Below, in pieces: positions 31,816-46,000 of a DNA stretch of 64,000 bases (the first letter of the stretch is position 1; the number at the start of each line of letters is the position of its first letter). The notes beneath the pieces are model-generated. The model saw nothing but the letters and a program-made list of their open reading frames with translations, had not been told where the DNA came from and did no database searches. Source of the stretch: Litoditis marina. Taxonomy: Eukaryota > Nematoda > Chromadorea > Rhabditida > Rhabditidae. Location of the stretch: positions 15,470,090 to 15,534,089 of the forward strand of contig OZ038437.1 in NCBI GenBank assembly GCA_964036275.1, read 5' to 3'. Position numbers and translations under genes: made by a program.

Positions 31816-31901
31816 AAGAGTACGACCTCACAGTTTGTCGTGCGATCCCACAGTAGATTTCTAATTTTTCATCTTTCTACTTGATCAATTATTAGTTTTC
31901 A

Positions 31902-34900
31902 GGCCTAAAACTGGCGTAATACACGTAATACTGAATTTTCAATTATACGTGGGATTCCACGGAAAACTGGAAATTCTACTTCTGGAACCAAAACTGGTGT
32001 AATACTGCATGGGAGTTGTAGAATAGAGTTTTCAATGGTAATATAAAGATTTTCTTTAAACCGGAAATTCTTGTAGCATAGAGTTTTCAATTGTACGTGG
32101 GAGTCCACGGTAAACCGCAAAATCTACTTTTGCGGCCTTAAACTGGTGTAATACTGAATGGGAGTTGTAGAATAGAGTTTTCAATTGTACGTGGGAGTCC
32201 ACGGTAAACCGGAAAATCTACTTTTGGGGCCTTAAACTGGTGTAATACTGGATGGGAGTTGTAGAATAAAGTTTTTAATTGTCATATAAAGATTTTTTGA
32301 AACCGGAAATTCTTGTAGCATGGAGTTTTCAATTGTACGTGGGAGTCCACGGTAAACCGCGAAATCTACTTTTGCGGCCTTAAACTGGTGTAATACTGAA
32401 TGGGAGTTGTAGAATACAGTTTTCAATTGTACGTGGGAGTCCACGGTAAACCGGAAAATCTACTTTTGGGGCCTTAAACTGGTGTAATACTGGATGGGAG
32501 TTGTAGAATAAAGTTTTTAATTGTGATATAAAGATTTTTTGAAACCGGAAATTCTTGTAGCATAGAGTTTTCAATTGTACGTGGGAGTCCACGGAAAATC
32601 GGAAAATCTACTTTTGGGGCCTCAAACTGGTGTAATACTGGATGGGAGTTGTAGAATAGAGTTTTCAATATGAAGGTTTTCGTCAAACCGGAAATTCTTG
32701 TAGAATAGAGTTTTCAATTGTACGTGGGAGTCCACGGTAAACCGGAAAATCTACTTTTGGGGCCTTAAACTGGTGTAATACTGGATGGGAGTTGTAGAAT
32801 AGAGTTTTCAATGGTAATATGAAGGTTTTCGTCAAACCGGAAATTCTTGTAGAATAGAGTTTTCAATTGTACGTGGGAGTCCACGGTAAACCGGAAAATC
32901 TACTTTTGTGACCAAAAGCGGGTGTAATACTGAATGGGAGTTGTAGAATAGAGTTTTCAATTCTACGTGGGAGTCCACGGTAAACCGGAAAATCTACTTT
33001 TGGGGCCTTAAACTGGTGTAATACTGGATGGGAGTTGTAGAATAAAGTTTTTAATTGTCATATAAAGATTTTTTGAAACCGGAAATTCTTGTAGCATAGA
33101 GTTTTCAATTGTACGTGGGAGTCCACGGTAAACCGGAAAATCTACTTTTGGGGCCTTAAACTGGTGTAATACTGGATGGGAGTTGTAGAATAGAGTTTTC
33201 AATGGTAATATGAAGGTTTTCGTCAAACCGGAAATTCTTGTAGAATAGAGTTTTCAATTGTACGTGGGAGTCCACGGTAAACCGGAAAATCTACTTTTGG
33301 GGCCTTAAACTGGTGTAATACTGGATGGGAGTTGTAGAATAAAGTTTTTAATTGTCATATAAAGATTTTTTGAAACCGGAAATTCTTGTAGCATGGAGTT
33401 TTCAATTGTACGTGGGAGTCCACGGTAAACCGCGAAATCTACTTTTGCGGCCTTAAACTGGTGTAATACTGAATGGGAGTTGTAGAATACAGTTTTCAAT
33501 TGTACGTGGGAGTCCACGGTAAACCGGAAAATCTACTTTTGGGGCCTTAAACTGGTGTAATACTGGATGGGAGTTGTAGAATAAAGTTTTTAATTGTGAT
33601 ATAAAGATTTTTTGAAACCGGAAATTCTTGTAGCATAGAGTTTTCAATTGTACGTGGGAGTCCACGGTAAACCGGAAAATCTACTTTTGGGGCCTTAAAC
33701 TGGTGTAATACTGGATGGGAGTTGTAGAATAGAGTTTTCAATATGAAGGTTTTCGTCAAACCGGAAATTCTTGTAGAATAGAGTTTTCAATTGTACGTGG
33801 GAGTCCACGGTAAACCGGAAAATCTACTTTTGGGGCCTTAAACTGGTGTAATACTGGATGGGAGTTGTAGAATAGAGTTTTCAATTCTACGTGGGAGTCC
33901 ACGGTAAACCGGAAAATCTACTTTTGGGGCCTTAAACTGGTGTAATACTGGATGGGAGTTGTAGAATAAAGTTTTTAATTGTCATATAAAGATTTTTTGA
34001 AACCGGAAATTCTTGTAGCATAGAGTTTTCAATTGTACGTGGGAGTCCACGGTAAACCGGAAAATCTACTTTTGGGGCCTTAAACTGGTGTAATACTGGA
34101 TGGGAGTTGTAGAATAGAGTTTTCAATGGTAATATGAAGGTTTTCGTCAAACCGGAAATTCTTGTAGAATAGAGTTTTCAATTGTACGTGGGAGTCCACG
34201 GTAAACCGGAAAATCTACTTTTGTGACCAAAAGCGGGTGTAATACTGAATGGGAGTTGTAGAATAGAGTTTTCAATTCTACGTGGGAGTCCACGGTAAAC
34301 CGGAAAATCTACTTTTGGGGCCTTAAACTGGTGTAATACTGGATGGGAGTTGTAGAATAAAGTTTTTAATTGTCATATAAAGATTTTTTGAAACCGGAAA
34401 TTCTTGTAGCATAGAGTTTTCAATTGTACGTGGGAGTCCACGGTAAACCGGAAAAGCTACTTTTGGGGCCTTAAACTGGTGTAATACTGGATGGGAGTTG
34501 TAGAATAGAGTTTGAAATGGTAATATGAAGGTTTTCTTCAAACCGGAAATTCTTGTAGCATAGAGTTTTCAATTGTACGTGGGAGTCCACGGAAAACCGA
34601 AAAATCTACTTTTGGGGCCTCAAACTGGTGTAATACTGAATGGGAGTTGTAGAATAGAGTTTTGAATGGTAATGTAAAGGTTTTCTTTAAACCGGAAATT
34701 CCTGTAGCATACAGTTTTCAATTGTACGTGGGAGTCCACGGTAAACCGGAAAATCTACTTTTGTGACCAAAAGCGGGTGTAATACTGAATGGGAGTTGTA
34801 GAATAGAGTTTTCAATTGTACGTGGGAGTCCACGGTAAACCGGAAAATCTACTTTTGTGACCAAAAGTGGGTGTAATACTGAATGGGAGTTGTAGAATAG

Positions 34901-37900
34901 AGTTTTCAATTGTACGTGGGAGTCCACGGTAAACCGGAAAATCTACTTTTGTGACCAAAAGCGGGTGTAATAATGAATGGGAGTTGTAGCATAGAGTTTT
35001 CAATTGTACGTGGGAGTCCACGGTAAACCGGAAAATTTACTTTTGGGGCCTAAAACTGGTGTAATACTGAATGGGAGTTGTAGAATAAAGTTTTGAATGG
35101 TAATATAAAGGTTTTCTTTAAACCGGAAATTCTTGTAGCATAGAGTTTTCAATTGTACGTGGGAGTCCACGGTAAACCGGAAAATTTACTTTTGGGGCCT
35201 AAAACTGGTGTAATACTGGATGGGAGTTGTAGAATAAAGTTTTTAATTGTCATATAAAGATTTTTTGAAACCGGAAATTCTTGTAGCATGGAGTTTTCAA
35301 TTGTACGTGGGAGTCCACGGTAAACCGCGAAATCTACTTTTGCGGCCTTAAACTGGTGTAATACTGAATGGGAGTTGTAGAATACAGTTTTCAATTGTAC
35401 GTGGGAGTCCACGGTAAACCGGAAAATCTACTTTTGGGGCCTTAAACTGGTGTAATACTGGATGGGAGTTGTAGAATAAAGTTTTTAATTGTGATATAAA
35501 GATTTTTTGAAACCGGAAATTCTTGTAGCATAGAGTTTTCAATTGTACGTGGGAGTCCACGGAAAATCGGAAAATCTACTTTTGGGGCCTCAAACTGGTG
35601 TAATACTGGATGGGAGTTGTAGAATAGAGTTTTCAATATGAAGGTTTTCGTCAAACCGGAAATTCTTGTAGAATAGAGTTTTCAATTGTACGTGGGAGTC
35701 CACGGTAAACCGGAAAATCTACTTTTGGGGCCTTAAACTGGTGTAATACTGGATGGGAGTTGTAGAATAGAGTTTTCAATGGTAATATGAAGGTTTTCGT
35801 CAAACCGGAAATTCTTGTAGAATAGAGTTTTCAATTGTACGTGGGAGTCCACGGTAAACCGGAAAATCTACTTTTGTGACCAAAAGCGGGTGTAATACTG
35901 AATGGGAGTTGTAGAATAGAGTTTTCAATTCTACGTGGGAGTCCACGGTAAACCGGAAAATCTACTTTTGGGGCCTTAAACTGGTGTAATACTGGATGGG
36001 AGTTGTAGAATAAAGTTTTTAATTGTCATATAAAGATTTTTTGAAACCGGAAATTCTTGTAGCATAGAGTTTTCAATTGTACGTGGGAGTCCACGGTAAA
36101 CCGGAAAATCTACTTTTGGGGCCTTAAACTGGTGTAATACTGGATGGGAGTTGTAGAATAGAGTTTTCAATGGTAATATGAAGGTTTTCGTCAAACCGGA
36201 AATTCTTGTAGAATAGAGTTTTCAATTGTACGTGGGAGTCCACGGTAAACCGGAAAATCTACTTTTGGGGCCTTAAACTGGTGTAATACTGGATGGGAGT
36301 TGTAGAATAAAGTTTTTAATTGTCATATAAAGATTTTTTGAAACCGGAAATTCTTGTAGCATGGAGTTTTCAATTGTACGTGGGAGTCCACGGTAAACCG
36401 CGAAATCTACTTTTGCGGCCTTAAACTGGTGTAATACTGAATGGGAGTTGTAGAATACAGTTTTCAATTGTACGTGGGAGTCCACGGTAAACCGGAAAAT
36501 CTACTTTTGGGGCCTTAAACTGGTGTAATACTGGATGGGAGTTGTAGAATAAAGTTTTTAATTGTGATATAAAGATTTTTTGAAACCGGAAATTCTTGTA
36601 GCATAGAGTTTTCAATTGTACGTGGGAGTCCACGGTAAACCGGAAAATCTACTTTTGGGGCCTTAAACTGGTGTAATACTGGATGGGAGTTGTAGAATAG
36701 AGTTTTCAATATGAAGGTTTTCGTCAAACCGGAAATTCTTGTAGAATAGAGTTTTCAATTGTACGTGGGAGTCCACGGTAAACCGGAAAATCTACTTTTG
36801 GGGCCTTAAACTGGTGTAATACTGGATGGGAGTTGTAGAATAGAGTTTTCAATTCTACGTGGGAGTCCACGGTAAACCGGAAAATCTACTTTTGGGGCCT
36901 TAAACTGGTGTAATACTGGATGGGAGTTGTAGAATAAAGTTTTTAATTGTCATATAAAGATTTTTTGAAACCGGAAATTCTTGTAGCATAGAGTTTTCAA
37001 TTGTACGTGGGAGTCCACGGTAAACCGGAAAATCTACTTTTGGGGCCTTAAACTGGTGTAATACTGGATGGGAGTTGTAGAATAGAGTTTTCAATGGTAA
37101 TATGAAGGTTTTCGTCAAACCGGAAATTCTTGTAGAATAGAGTTTTCAATTGTACGTGGGAGTCCACGGTAAACCGGAAAATCTACTTTTGTGACCAAAA
37201 GCGGGTGTAATACTGAATGGGAGTTGTAGAATAGAGTTTTCAATTCTACGTGGGAGTCCACGGTAAACCGGAAAATCTACTTTTGGGGCCTTAAACTGGT
37301 GTAATACTGGATGGGAGTTGTAGAATAAAGTTTTTAATTGTCATATAAAGATTTTTTGAAACCGGAAATTCTTGTAGCATAGAGTTTTCAATTGTACGTG
37401 GGAGTCCACGGTAAACCGGAAAAGCTACTTTTGGGGCCTTAAACTGGTGTAATACTGGATGGGAGTTGTAGAATAGAGTTTGAAATGGTAATATGAAGGT
37501 TTTCTTCAAACCGGAAATTCTTGTAGCATAGAGTTTTCAATTGTACGTGGGAGTCCACGGAAAACCGAAAAATCTACTTTTGGGGCCTCAAACTGGTGTA
37601 ATACTGAATGGGAGTTGTAGAATAGAGTTTTGAATGGTAATGTAAAGGTTTTCTTTAAACCGGAAATTCCTGTAGCATACAGTTTTCAATTGTACGTGGG
37701 AGTCCACGGTAAACCGGAAAATCTACTTTTGTGACCAAAAGCGGGTGTAATACTGAATGGGAGTTGTAGAATAGAGTTTTCAATTGTACGTGGGAGTCCA
37801 CGGTAAACCGGAAAATCTACTTTTGTGACCAAAAGTGGGTGTAATACTGAATGGGAGTTGTAGAATAGAGTTTTCAATTGTACGTGGGAGTCCACGGTAA

Positions 37901-39275
37901 ACCGGAAAATCTACTTTTGTGACCAAAAGCGGGTGTAATAATGAATGGGAGTTGTAGCATAGAGTTTTCAATTGTACGTGGGAGTCCACGGTAAACCGGA
38001 AAATTTACTTTTGGGGCCTAAAACTGGTGTAATACTGAATGGGAGTTGTAGAATAAAGTTTTGAATGGTAATATAAAGGTTTTCTTTAAACCGGAAATTC
38101 TTGTAGCATAGAGTTTTCAATTGTACGTGGGAGTCCACGGTAAACCGGAAAATTTACTTTTGGGGCCTAAAACTGGTGTAATACTGGATGGGAGTTGTAG
38201 AATAAAGTTTTTAATTGTCATATAAAGATTTTTTGAAACCGGAAATTCTTGTAGCATAGAGTTTTCAATTGTACGTGGGAGTCCACGGAAAATCGGAAAA
38301 TCTACTTTTGGGGCCTCAAACTGGTGTAATACTGGATGGGAGTTGTAGAATAGAGTTTTCAATATGAAGGTTTTCGTCAAACCGGAAATTCTTGTAGCAT
38401 AGAGTTTTCAATTGTACGTGGGAGTCCACGGTAAACCGGAAAATCTACTTTTGGGGCCTTAAACTGGTGTAATACTGGATGGGAGTTGTAGAATAGAGTT
38501 TTCAATGGTAATATGAAGGTTTTCGTCAAACCGGAAATTCTTGTAGAATAGAGTTTTCAATTGTACGTGGGAGTCCACGGTAAACCGGAAAATCTACTTT
38601 TGGGGCCTTAAACTGGTGTAATACTGGATGGGAGTTGTAGAATAAAGTTTTTAATTGTCATATAAAGATTTTTTGAAACCGGAAATTCTTGTAGCATAGA
38701 GTTTTCAATTGTACGTGGGAGTCCACGGTAAACCGGAAAATCTACTTTTGGGGCCTTAAACTGGTGTAATACTGGATGGGAGTTGTAGAATAGAGTTTTC
38801 AATGGTAATATGAAGGTTTTCGTCAAACCGGAAATTCTTGTAGAATAGAGTTTTCAATTGTACGTGGGAGTCCACGGTAAACCGGAAAATCTACTTTTGG
38901 GGCCTTAAACTGGTGTAATACTGTATGGGAGTTGTAGAATAAAGTTTTTAATTGTCATATAAAGATTTTTTGAAACCGGAAATTCTTGTAGCATAGAGTT
39001 TTCAATTGTACGTGGGAGTCCACGGTAAACCGGAAAATCTACTTTTGGGGCCTTAAACTGGTGTAATACTGGATGGGAGTTGTAGAATGGAGTTTTCAAT
39101 GGTAATATGAAGGTTTTCTTCAAACCGGAAATTCTTGTAGCATAGAGTTTTCAATTGTACGTGGGAGTCCACGGAAAACCGGAAAATTTACTTTTGGGGC
39201 CTCAAACTGGTGTAATACTGAATGGGAGTTGTAGAATAGAGTTTTGAATGGTAATATAAAGGTTTTCTCTAAACC
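31902..39275 (+). repeat. Minisatellite array 4 (7.4 kb) with 2,968-bp higher-order repeat
   Basis: The longest array. Landmarks at 32474, 33008, 33305, 33547, 33932, 34323, 34718 and 34812 recur exactly 2,968 bp later (35442 to 37780) with the same variants and no length change. So a block of about 3 kb (roughly 32.23-35.19 kb) is duplicated in tandem. A third, shorter version begins near 38.1 kb. Confidence 0.93.
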
Positions 39276-40365
39276 TTCGACTGTAATAGACGGACACCAC
39301 GAGATAACTTTGGAGAATGTGTCGGTTAAAGCATTCACTACTATTCTCGATCTTCTTTCCGGAACATTTTATTGTGTTTACAATGGGCCCGAAGCTCATA
39401 TGGGTCAGTTTTCATTATGCTCAATGAATATTAAAAAGATTCGTCAAATTTACAAAGATTCAAAAATAAGTTTTCGTGTTTCCGGAAAGAGAGTGCTTTC
39501 GACAATAGCATTCAAGTTTACATTACAAAGTAAGCCAGAAATGCGCGAATGTAAAAATGTGATCAGTATCTGGAACTCTGGTATTTGTCGTTAAAGAAGG
39601 ACGAGTATATGAACCAATCCCAACGGTTCCGACCTTTAAACTGCAATATATTTTTCAATTGCAGTTTAAAGGACCGTTGCGTCGGGATTGGTCCACACAA
39701 TCCCATAATCGTCCAGCTTTAAAAATTTAAAGAAGGTTATTCGTAATTTTCAGCGTTCTACGAGGAACTTCTGTCTCTGACCGAGCGTTTTGGTATGCAG
39801 TTTCTGGATGCTCGCCTCATCGAATCAATAATCAAAGACCAGACCCGTTTCTGGAACTTTACTCGATATCAGCAGCTCTTACTAGCAGACAAGTGCAAGC
39901 TTGCTTCGCTTTGGGTGAGTGTTTCGTATCCATCCATACACCATACAAAGTACGTGTGCTAGAAGATCCCGGCCCCTTCACCCCTTCCTGCGTCTCTCGC
40001 TCTGCCTCACTATTTCTCGTCTCTTACATCTCGGCGGGATGTGAGACAGAGAAAGTTGCTTGTGTACAAAACTATTGGTTGCTTTCAAATGCAACCTGGG
40101 TGCTTTTCAAATGCAACCAAAATCACATAACATAACCAAACTATCTCACTGTAGACAAATTCGGTTGCATTCGAGATGCAACCAACAGTTTTGTACACAA
40201 GCAACCTGGTTGCATGTGTAAACCGCCTAATCTTCCTTGTTTCAGCGTTATCTGATGGAAGTATGGACTGAGAGTGATTCGAAAAGAATAAGTTCAGAGT
40301 TGCTCGATCGACTGAGCGTTGCCGCTAGCATCGAACTGGTCCAGGAGAGGCCGTGTCGCCCCTAG
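39276..40365 (+). pseudogene. 5'-truncated BTB gene (U4)
   Basis: Starts inside the BTB exon at TCGACTGTAATAGACGG (codon 16 of VLAMRSKFF...), directly after array sequence TTTTCTCTAAACC. The remaining exon parts are 39276-39403, 39754-39914 and 40246-40365. The first half of the BTB fold is missing. The last exon has R-to-P (QERPCRP). The array happens to stay open in frame with the exon, but only from a TTG, so a fusion product is not supported. Confidence 0.8.
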
Positions 40366-42246
40366 TGCACCCTCTCTCACCAATCGATGTCCTTCTACAG
40401 TAATCCTTCAAATCTTCGAGTGGCTTTTTCTTGTGAATCATGCCATAATTTGGTTCCAAACTTCCAGAGTTTGTACTAGTGGTACAGATTATATTTCTTC
40501 CTTCCCAAGCTTCTTCATTGTACCTGGATTCGGGTTACTTCTCACTCTCTGTTTTTTGTGTAGACTTTCTAAATAGATCCTCACAGTTTCAATCTCAAAT
40601 GTCACCGTTATTGATTAATACGAGTTTTTCTATCCTGGCTGATCTCTCGTCTTACGTTCACCTTTTTATTGTGTTTCTTGAAATTGATGCGTTTACAGCC
40701 GGGTTATTTTCGTGTGAATTACTCTCACTTTGACTTTTGCTCATCAAGTTTATTGATTTTGTAACTAATTTTTATGGCATATTGTTCTTTTTTGAGTTGT
40801 ATGCTGTTCGTTTTACATATTTGTAACTGTCAGGAATAACAAACTGTTGAAATGTAAATGAATATAAAGTGTTGCATTGTTTTAGTTCAGTTGTGTTTCA
40901 AAACTGTCGTACAGGGGATCAAACTACTAGTTCCGACTCAAGCCAACCAGCTCTGTGATTAGATGTCACCAGCTGGTGGCGACTGTCAAATTACAACCCA
41001 ACGTTTCAGCTGACACGGAAGAAAATCTGGTATGAATGAAAAAACAACGTACTTTTGATTAATGCGTTTCAAAAGTCCGAGAACCACCCGAACTAAGGTG
41101 TTTTGCTCTCAAGTCCGTAGATTTTATCGCATAAAGGATTACAACCTATGGCCAAATGAAGGTCGAAGGCTGGCTCAAACTATACATGTCTTGTTAATCT
41201 TTCTTTGTAGTTTGATCACGCTGTCTTTCACTCGTGATCGGAGAATACTGCTGTGTTGCAGATGAAACTACAACGAGGGAGTTGTGCGCGCAGAAAAAAA
41301 TCGTCCGCGCCTCTAATGTCCAATGTTCAATGTAAAAATGTGTGCAATGTTGGTATTATATATTTCCCTGCCCATTCTTCTTTATGTCATCGAAACAGAG
41401 AATAGCGGGCAGTTGTAGGAGACGCAGACATCTGACAGTCGGGCAGTTTTTCTGTTGCCTCTATTGAGGGTTAAATGGCATCTTACAAGTGCAATCTTAG
41501 ATTTACCAGATTGATGAAATAAAACTAGCTATATTATGAGAAAAATTCAAAATTAGTATTTTTGTTCAAAACTCGGTTATTGTGCTCAAGAATGTATGCA
41601 CTGATGATATTCAGTGTTCAAAATATTATATTTTACTTTTGGACGTTTTTTGGTCGATTTTTCGGGCACGCGTTCTAGCTGGGAACGCAAATTCGTGGGA
41701 CTCCACGGAATTCCGTGGAAGTCCACGGGCTTAACCATTGTAAAAGGGGCGGGGCTTATATTTAGTATTGGTTGCTAACCAGAGAGAAACTGCTCCCATC
41801 TAAAAAAATGGAAAGGGCTGGAAATTTCAGGATATATTGGGATTGGGTTAAAAAGAGTATTAAAAGTAATAATACGAACTGAATAATTTGTTTACTAATG
41901 TTTTAATGTTTTTTTTTTATTATTTTTCACTGCTCTGTTCTCAGATCACTGTACTTGGCTGAACATTACAGCTTACACTTGGATTTATTCCAAAAGAGTG
42001 TAAATATGTGTTTATACTGCTATATTGATTTGTTTTTCTCTTCATTTTTATGCTCATCCGAACAATTTATCAAAATAGAAACAGATTTGCCATAGACATT
42101 CAACCTCTTGATTCATAGAACTCCCCTATGTTTATTCAGAAGAATATAAGTAAAAACAGAAAATAAACAATTCGTGAGAAGGACTTTTAGCTGTCTAGTG
42201 GGAGGCAAGCCACGGTGAAATACCACGAGTTTCTGCAAAATTAAAA
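40366..42246 (+). other. BTB 3' flank and spacer (U4)
   Basis: Counterpart of 11828-13676, the most diverged of the six around 41280-41460. There the 43-aa candidate ORF is disrupted: ATG at 41262, then a rearranged stretch AAAAAAATCGTCCGCG and a duplicated CAATGT, shifting the frame. Confidence 0.6.
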
Positions 42247-42316
42247 CCGACGCCAGGACTCGAACCAGGCACCTCTGGCTTATGAAGCGAGCACTCTACC
42301 GCTGCGCCATAGGGCC
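42247..42316 (-). tRNA. tRNA-Met(CAT)-like pseudogene (U4)
   Basis: Same sequence and defects as in U1. Confidence 0.65.
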
Positions 42317-42786
42317 ACATAAGAAGACCGTAGTTTAATGGACAAGAGCCCGCGGAAATCATTATAGGAACAGACAGCTGGAGCTGGCTGGAAGTAAACT
42401 TGTGGCGATTATGACTAAATACAATTTTCCAAATGGTTTTTAGAGACAGGGTGTTTTCAATTGTTTTTCTAGTATGAATATTTGTATGGCGGAGATAATG
42501 GTTGTTTTTGCTGAAACTCGGTTATAATTGACATGAGAAAGAGATAAAGTTACCATTTTCCACCTTTTGTACAGCAGTTTTTGGCTTTTAGTTTTTTTAA
42601 ATAAATATTCTGGAGAAATAATATTGTTCCTTATAATTGGTCTCGATCGACTCTACCAGCTGGAAATACAGTAGCTAATGTTGTCGTATTTTTATTGAGT
42701 AGGTCTACAGTATTCCATCTAATTGGTGCGTTTCAATGAAATATCATGTTTTAATTACATTGCTGATCACTAAATCTGCAAAATGT

Positions 42787-43010
42787 AGCCTAAAGCCTAA
42801 AGCCCAAAACCCAGCCTTAACCTAAGCCTAAAACTTAACCTAAGCCTAAACCTAAGCCTACGCCTCAACCTAAGCCTAAACCTTAACCTAAGCCTAAGCA
42901 TAAGTCTTACCTAGGCCGAAAAGTCTTACATTCTAAGGTCTAAGCCTTATGTCTTACCTAAGCCGAAACCGGGTATTAGGAACTGAGCCTAACTGGGACT
43001 AAACCTAAGC
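42787..43010 (+). repeat. Interstitial telomere-like tract (U4)
   Basis: GCCTAA-type repeats, same form as U2. Confidence 0.85.
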
Positions 43011-43096
43011 AAGAGTACGACCTCACAGTTTGTCGTGCGATCCCACAGTAGATTTCTAATTTTTCATCTTTCCACTTGATCAATGTTTAGTTTTCA

Positions 43097-46000
43097 GGCC
43101 TAAAACTGGCGTAATACACGTAATACTGAATGTCAGTTGCAGAATAGAGTTTTCAATTGTACGTGGGAATCCACGGAAAACTGAAAATTCTACTTCTGGA
43201 ACCAAAAACTGGTGTAATACTGAATGGGAGTTGTAGAATAAAGTTTTTAATTGTCATATAAAGGTTTTTTGACACCGGAAATTCTTGTAGCATAGCGTTT
43301 TCAATTGTACGTGGGAGTCCACGGTAAACCGGAAAATCTACTTTTGGGGCCTTAAACTGGTGTAATACTGAATGGGAGTTGTAGAATAGAGTTTTCAATT
43401 GTACGTGGGAATCCACGGAAAACTGAAAATTCTACTTCTGGAACCAAAAACTGGTGTAATACTGAATGGGAGTTGTAGAATAAAGTTTTTAATTGTCATA
43501 TAAAGGTTTTTTGACACCGGAAATTCTTGTAGCATAGCGTTTTCAATTGTACGTGGGAGTCCACGGAAAATCGGAAAATCTACTTTTGGGGCCTTAAACT
43601 GGTGTAATACTGAATGGGAGTTGTAGAATATAGTTTTCAATTGTACGTGGGATTCCACGGAAAACTGGAAAATCTACTTTTGTGACCAAAAGCGGGTGTA
43701 ATACTGAATGGGAGTTGTAGAATAGAGTTTTCAATGGTAATATAAAGGTTTTCTTTAAACCGGAAATTCTTGTAGCATAGAGTTTTCAATTGTACGTGGG
43801 AGTCCACGGTAAACCGAAAAATTTACTTTTGTGACCTAAAACTAGTGTAATACTGGATGGAAGTTGTAGAATAGAGTTTTCAATGGTAATATAAAGGTTT
43901 TCTTGAAACCGGAAATTCTTGTAGAAGTGTGTTTTCACTTGTACGTGGAATTCCACGGTAAACCGGAAAATCTACTTTTGGGGCCTTAAACTGGTGTAAT
44001 ACTGAATGGGAGTTGTAGAATAGAGTTTTCAATTGTACGTGGGAGTCCACGGTAAACCGGAAAATCTACTTTTGGGGCCTTAAACTGGTGTAATACTGGA
44101 TGGGAGTTGTAGAATAAAGTTTTTAATTGTGATATAAAGATTTTTTGAAACCGGAAATTCTTGTAGCATAGAGTTTTCAATTGTACGTGGGAGTCCACGG
44201 TAAACCGGAAAATCTACTTTTGGGGCCTTAAACTGGTGTAATACTGGATGGGAGTTGTAGAATAGAGTTTTCAATATGAAGGTTTTCGTCAAACCGGAAA
44301 TTCTTGTAGAATAGAGTTTTCAATTGTACGTGGGAGTCCACGGTAAACCGGAAAATCTACTTTTGGGGCCTTAAACTGGTGTAATACTGGATGGGAGTTG
44401 TAGAATAGAGTTTTCAATTCTACGTGGGAGTCCACGGTAAACCGGAAAATCTACTTTTGGGGCCTTAAACTGGTGTAATACTGGATGGGAGTTGTAGAAT
44501 AAAGTTTTTAATTGTCATATAAAGATTTTTTGAAACCGGAAATTCTTGTAGCATAGAGTTTTCAATTGTACGTGGGAGTCCACGGTAAACCGGAAAATCT
44601 ACTTTTGGGGCCTTAAACTGGTGTAATACTGGATGGGAGTTGTAGAATAGAGTTTTCAATGGTAATATGAAGGTTTTCGTCAAACCGGAAATTCTTGTAG
44701 AATAGAGTTTTCAATTGTACGTGGGAGTCCACGGTAAACCGGAAAATCTACTTTTGTGACCAAAAGCGGGTGTAATACTGAATGGGAGTTGTAGAATAGA
44801 GTTTTCAATTCTACGTGGGAGTCCACGGTAAACCGGAAAATCTACTTTTGGGGCCTTAAACTGGTGTAATACTGGATGGGAGTTGTAGAATAAAGTTTTT
44901 AATTGTCATATAAAGATTTTTTGAAACCGGAAATTCTTGTAGCATAGAGTTTTCAATTGTACGTGGGAGTCCACGGTAAACCGGAAAAGCTACTTTTGGG
45001 GCCTTAAACTGGTGTAATACTGGATGGGAGTTGTAGAATAGAGTTTGAAATGGTAATATGAAGGTTTTCTTCAAACCGGAAATTCTTGTAGCATAGAGTT
45101 TTCAATTGTACGTGGGAGTCCACGGAAAACCGAAAAATCTACTTTTGGGGCCTCAAACTGGTGTAATACTGAATGGGAGTTGTAGAATAGAGTTTTGAAT
45201 GGTAATGTAAAGGTTTTCTTTAAACCGGAAATTCCTGTAGCATACAGTTTTCAATTGTACGTGGGAGTCCACGGTAAACCGGAAAATCTACTTTTGTGAC
45301 CAAAAGCGGGTGTAATACTGAATGGGAGTTGTAGAATAGAGTTTTCAATTGTACGTGGGAGTCCACGGTAAACCGGAAAATCTACTTTTGTGACCAAAAG
45401 TGGGTGTAATACTGAATGGGAGTTGTAGAATAGAGTTTTCAATTGTACGTGGGAGTCCACGGTAAACCGGAAAATCTACTTTTGTGACCAAAAGCGGGTG
45501 TAATAATGAATGGGAGTTGTAGCATAGAGTTTTCAATTGTACGTGGGAGTCCACGGTAAACCGGAAAATTTACTTTTGGGGCCTAAAACTGGTGTAATAC
45601 TGAATGGGAGTTGTAGAATAAAGTTTTGAATGGTAATATAAAGGTTTTCTTTAAACCGGAAATTCTTGTAGCATAGAGTTTTCAATTGTACGTGGGAGTC
45701 CACGGTAAACCGGAAAATTTACTTTTGGGGCCTAAAACTGGTGTAATACTGGATGGGAGTTGTAGAATAAAGTTTTTAATTGTCATATAAAGATTTTTTG
45801 AAACCGGAAATTCTTGTAGCATAGAGTTTTCAATTGTACGTGGGAGTCCACGGAAAATCGGAAAATCTACTTTTGGGGCCTCAAACTGGTGTAATACTGG
45901 ATGGGAGTTGTAGAATAGAGTTTTCAATATGAAGGTTTTCGTCAAACCGGAAATTCTTGTAGCATAGAGTTTTCAATTGTACGTGGGAGTCCACGGTAAA

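Larger units (their letters stand above)
27860..31901 (+). repeat. Segmental duplication unit U3 (deleted form)
   Basis: Short unit: array 3, a deletion junction near 28836, last BTB intron and exon, 3' spacer, tRNA-like sequence, telomere-like tract. Gene X and most of the BTB gene are absent. Confidence 0.9.
31902..43096 (+). repeat. Segmental duplication unit U4 (long array, truncated BTB gene)
   Basis: A 7.4-kb array fused at 39275/39276 to the middle of the BTB exon, then the last two BTB exons, 3' spacer, tRNA-like sequence and telomere-like tract. No gene X. Confidence 0.9.

Noticed and set aside
39244..39594. 116-codon array-BTB chimeric frame (also 46809-47159)
   Set aside because: It starts at TTG inside the minisatellite and runs through the BTB exon donor site; recorded as a truncated pseudogene instead.
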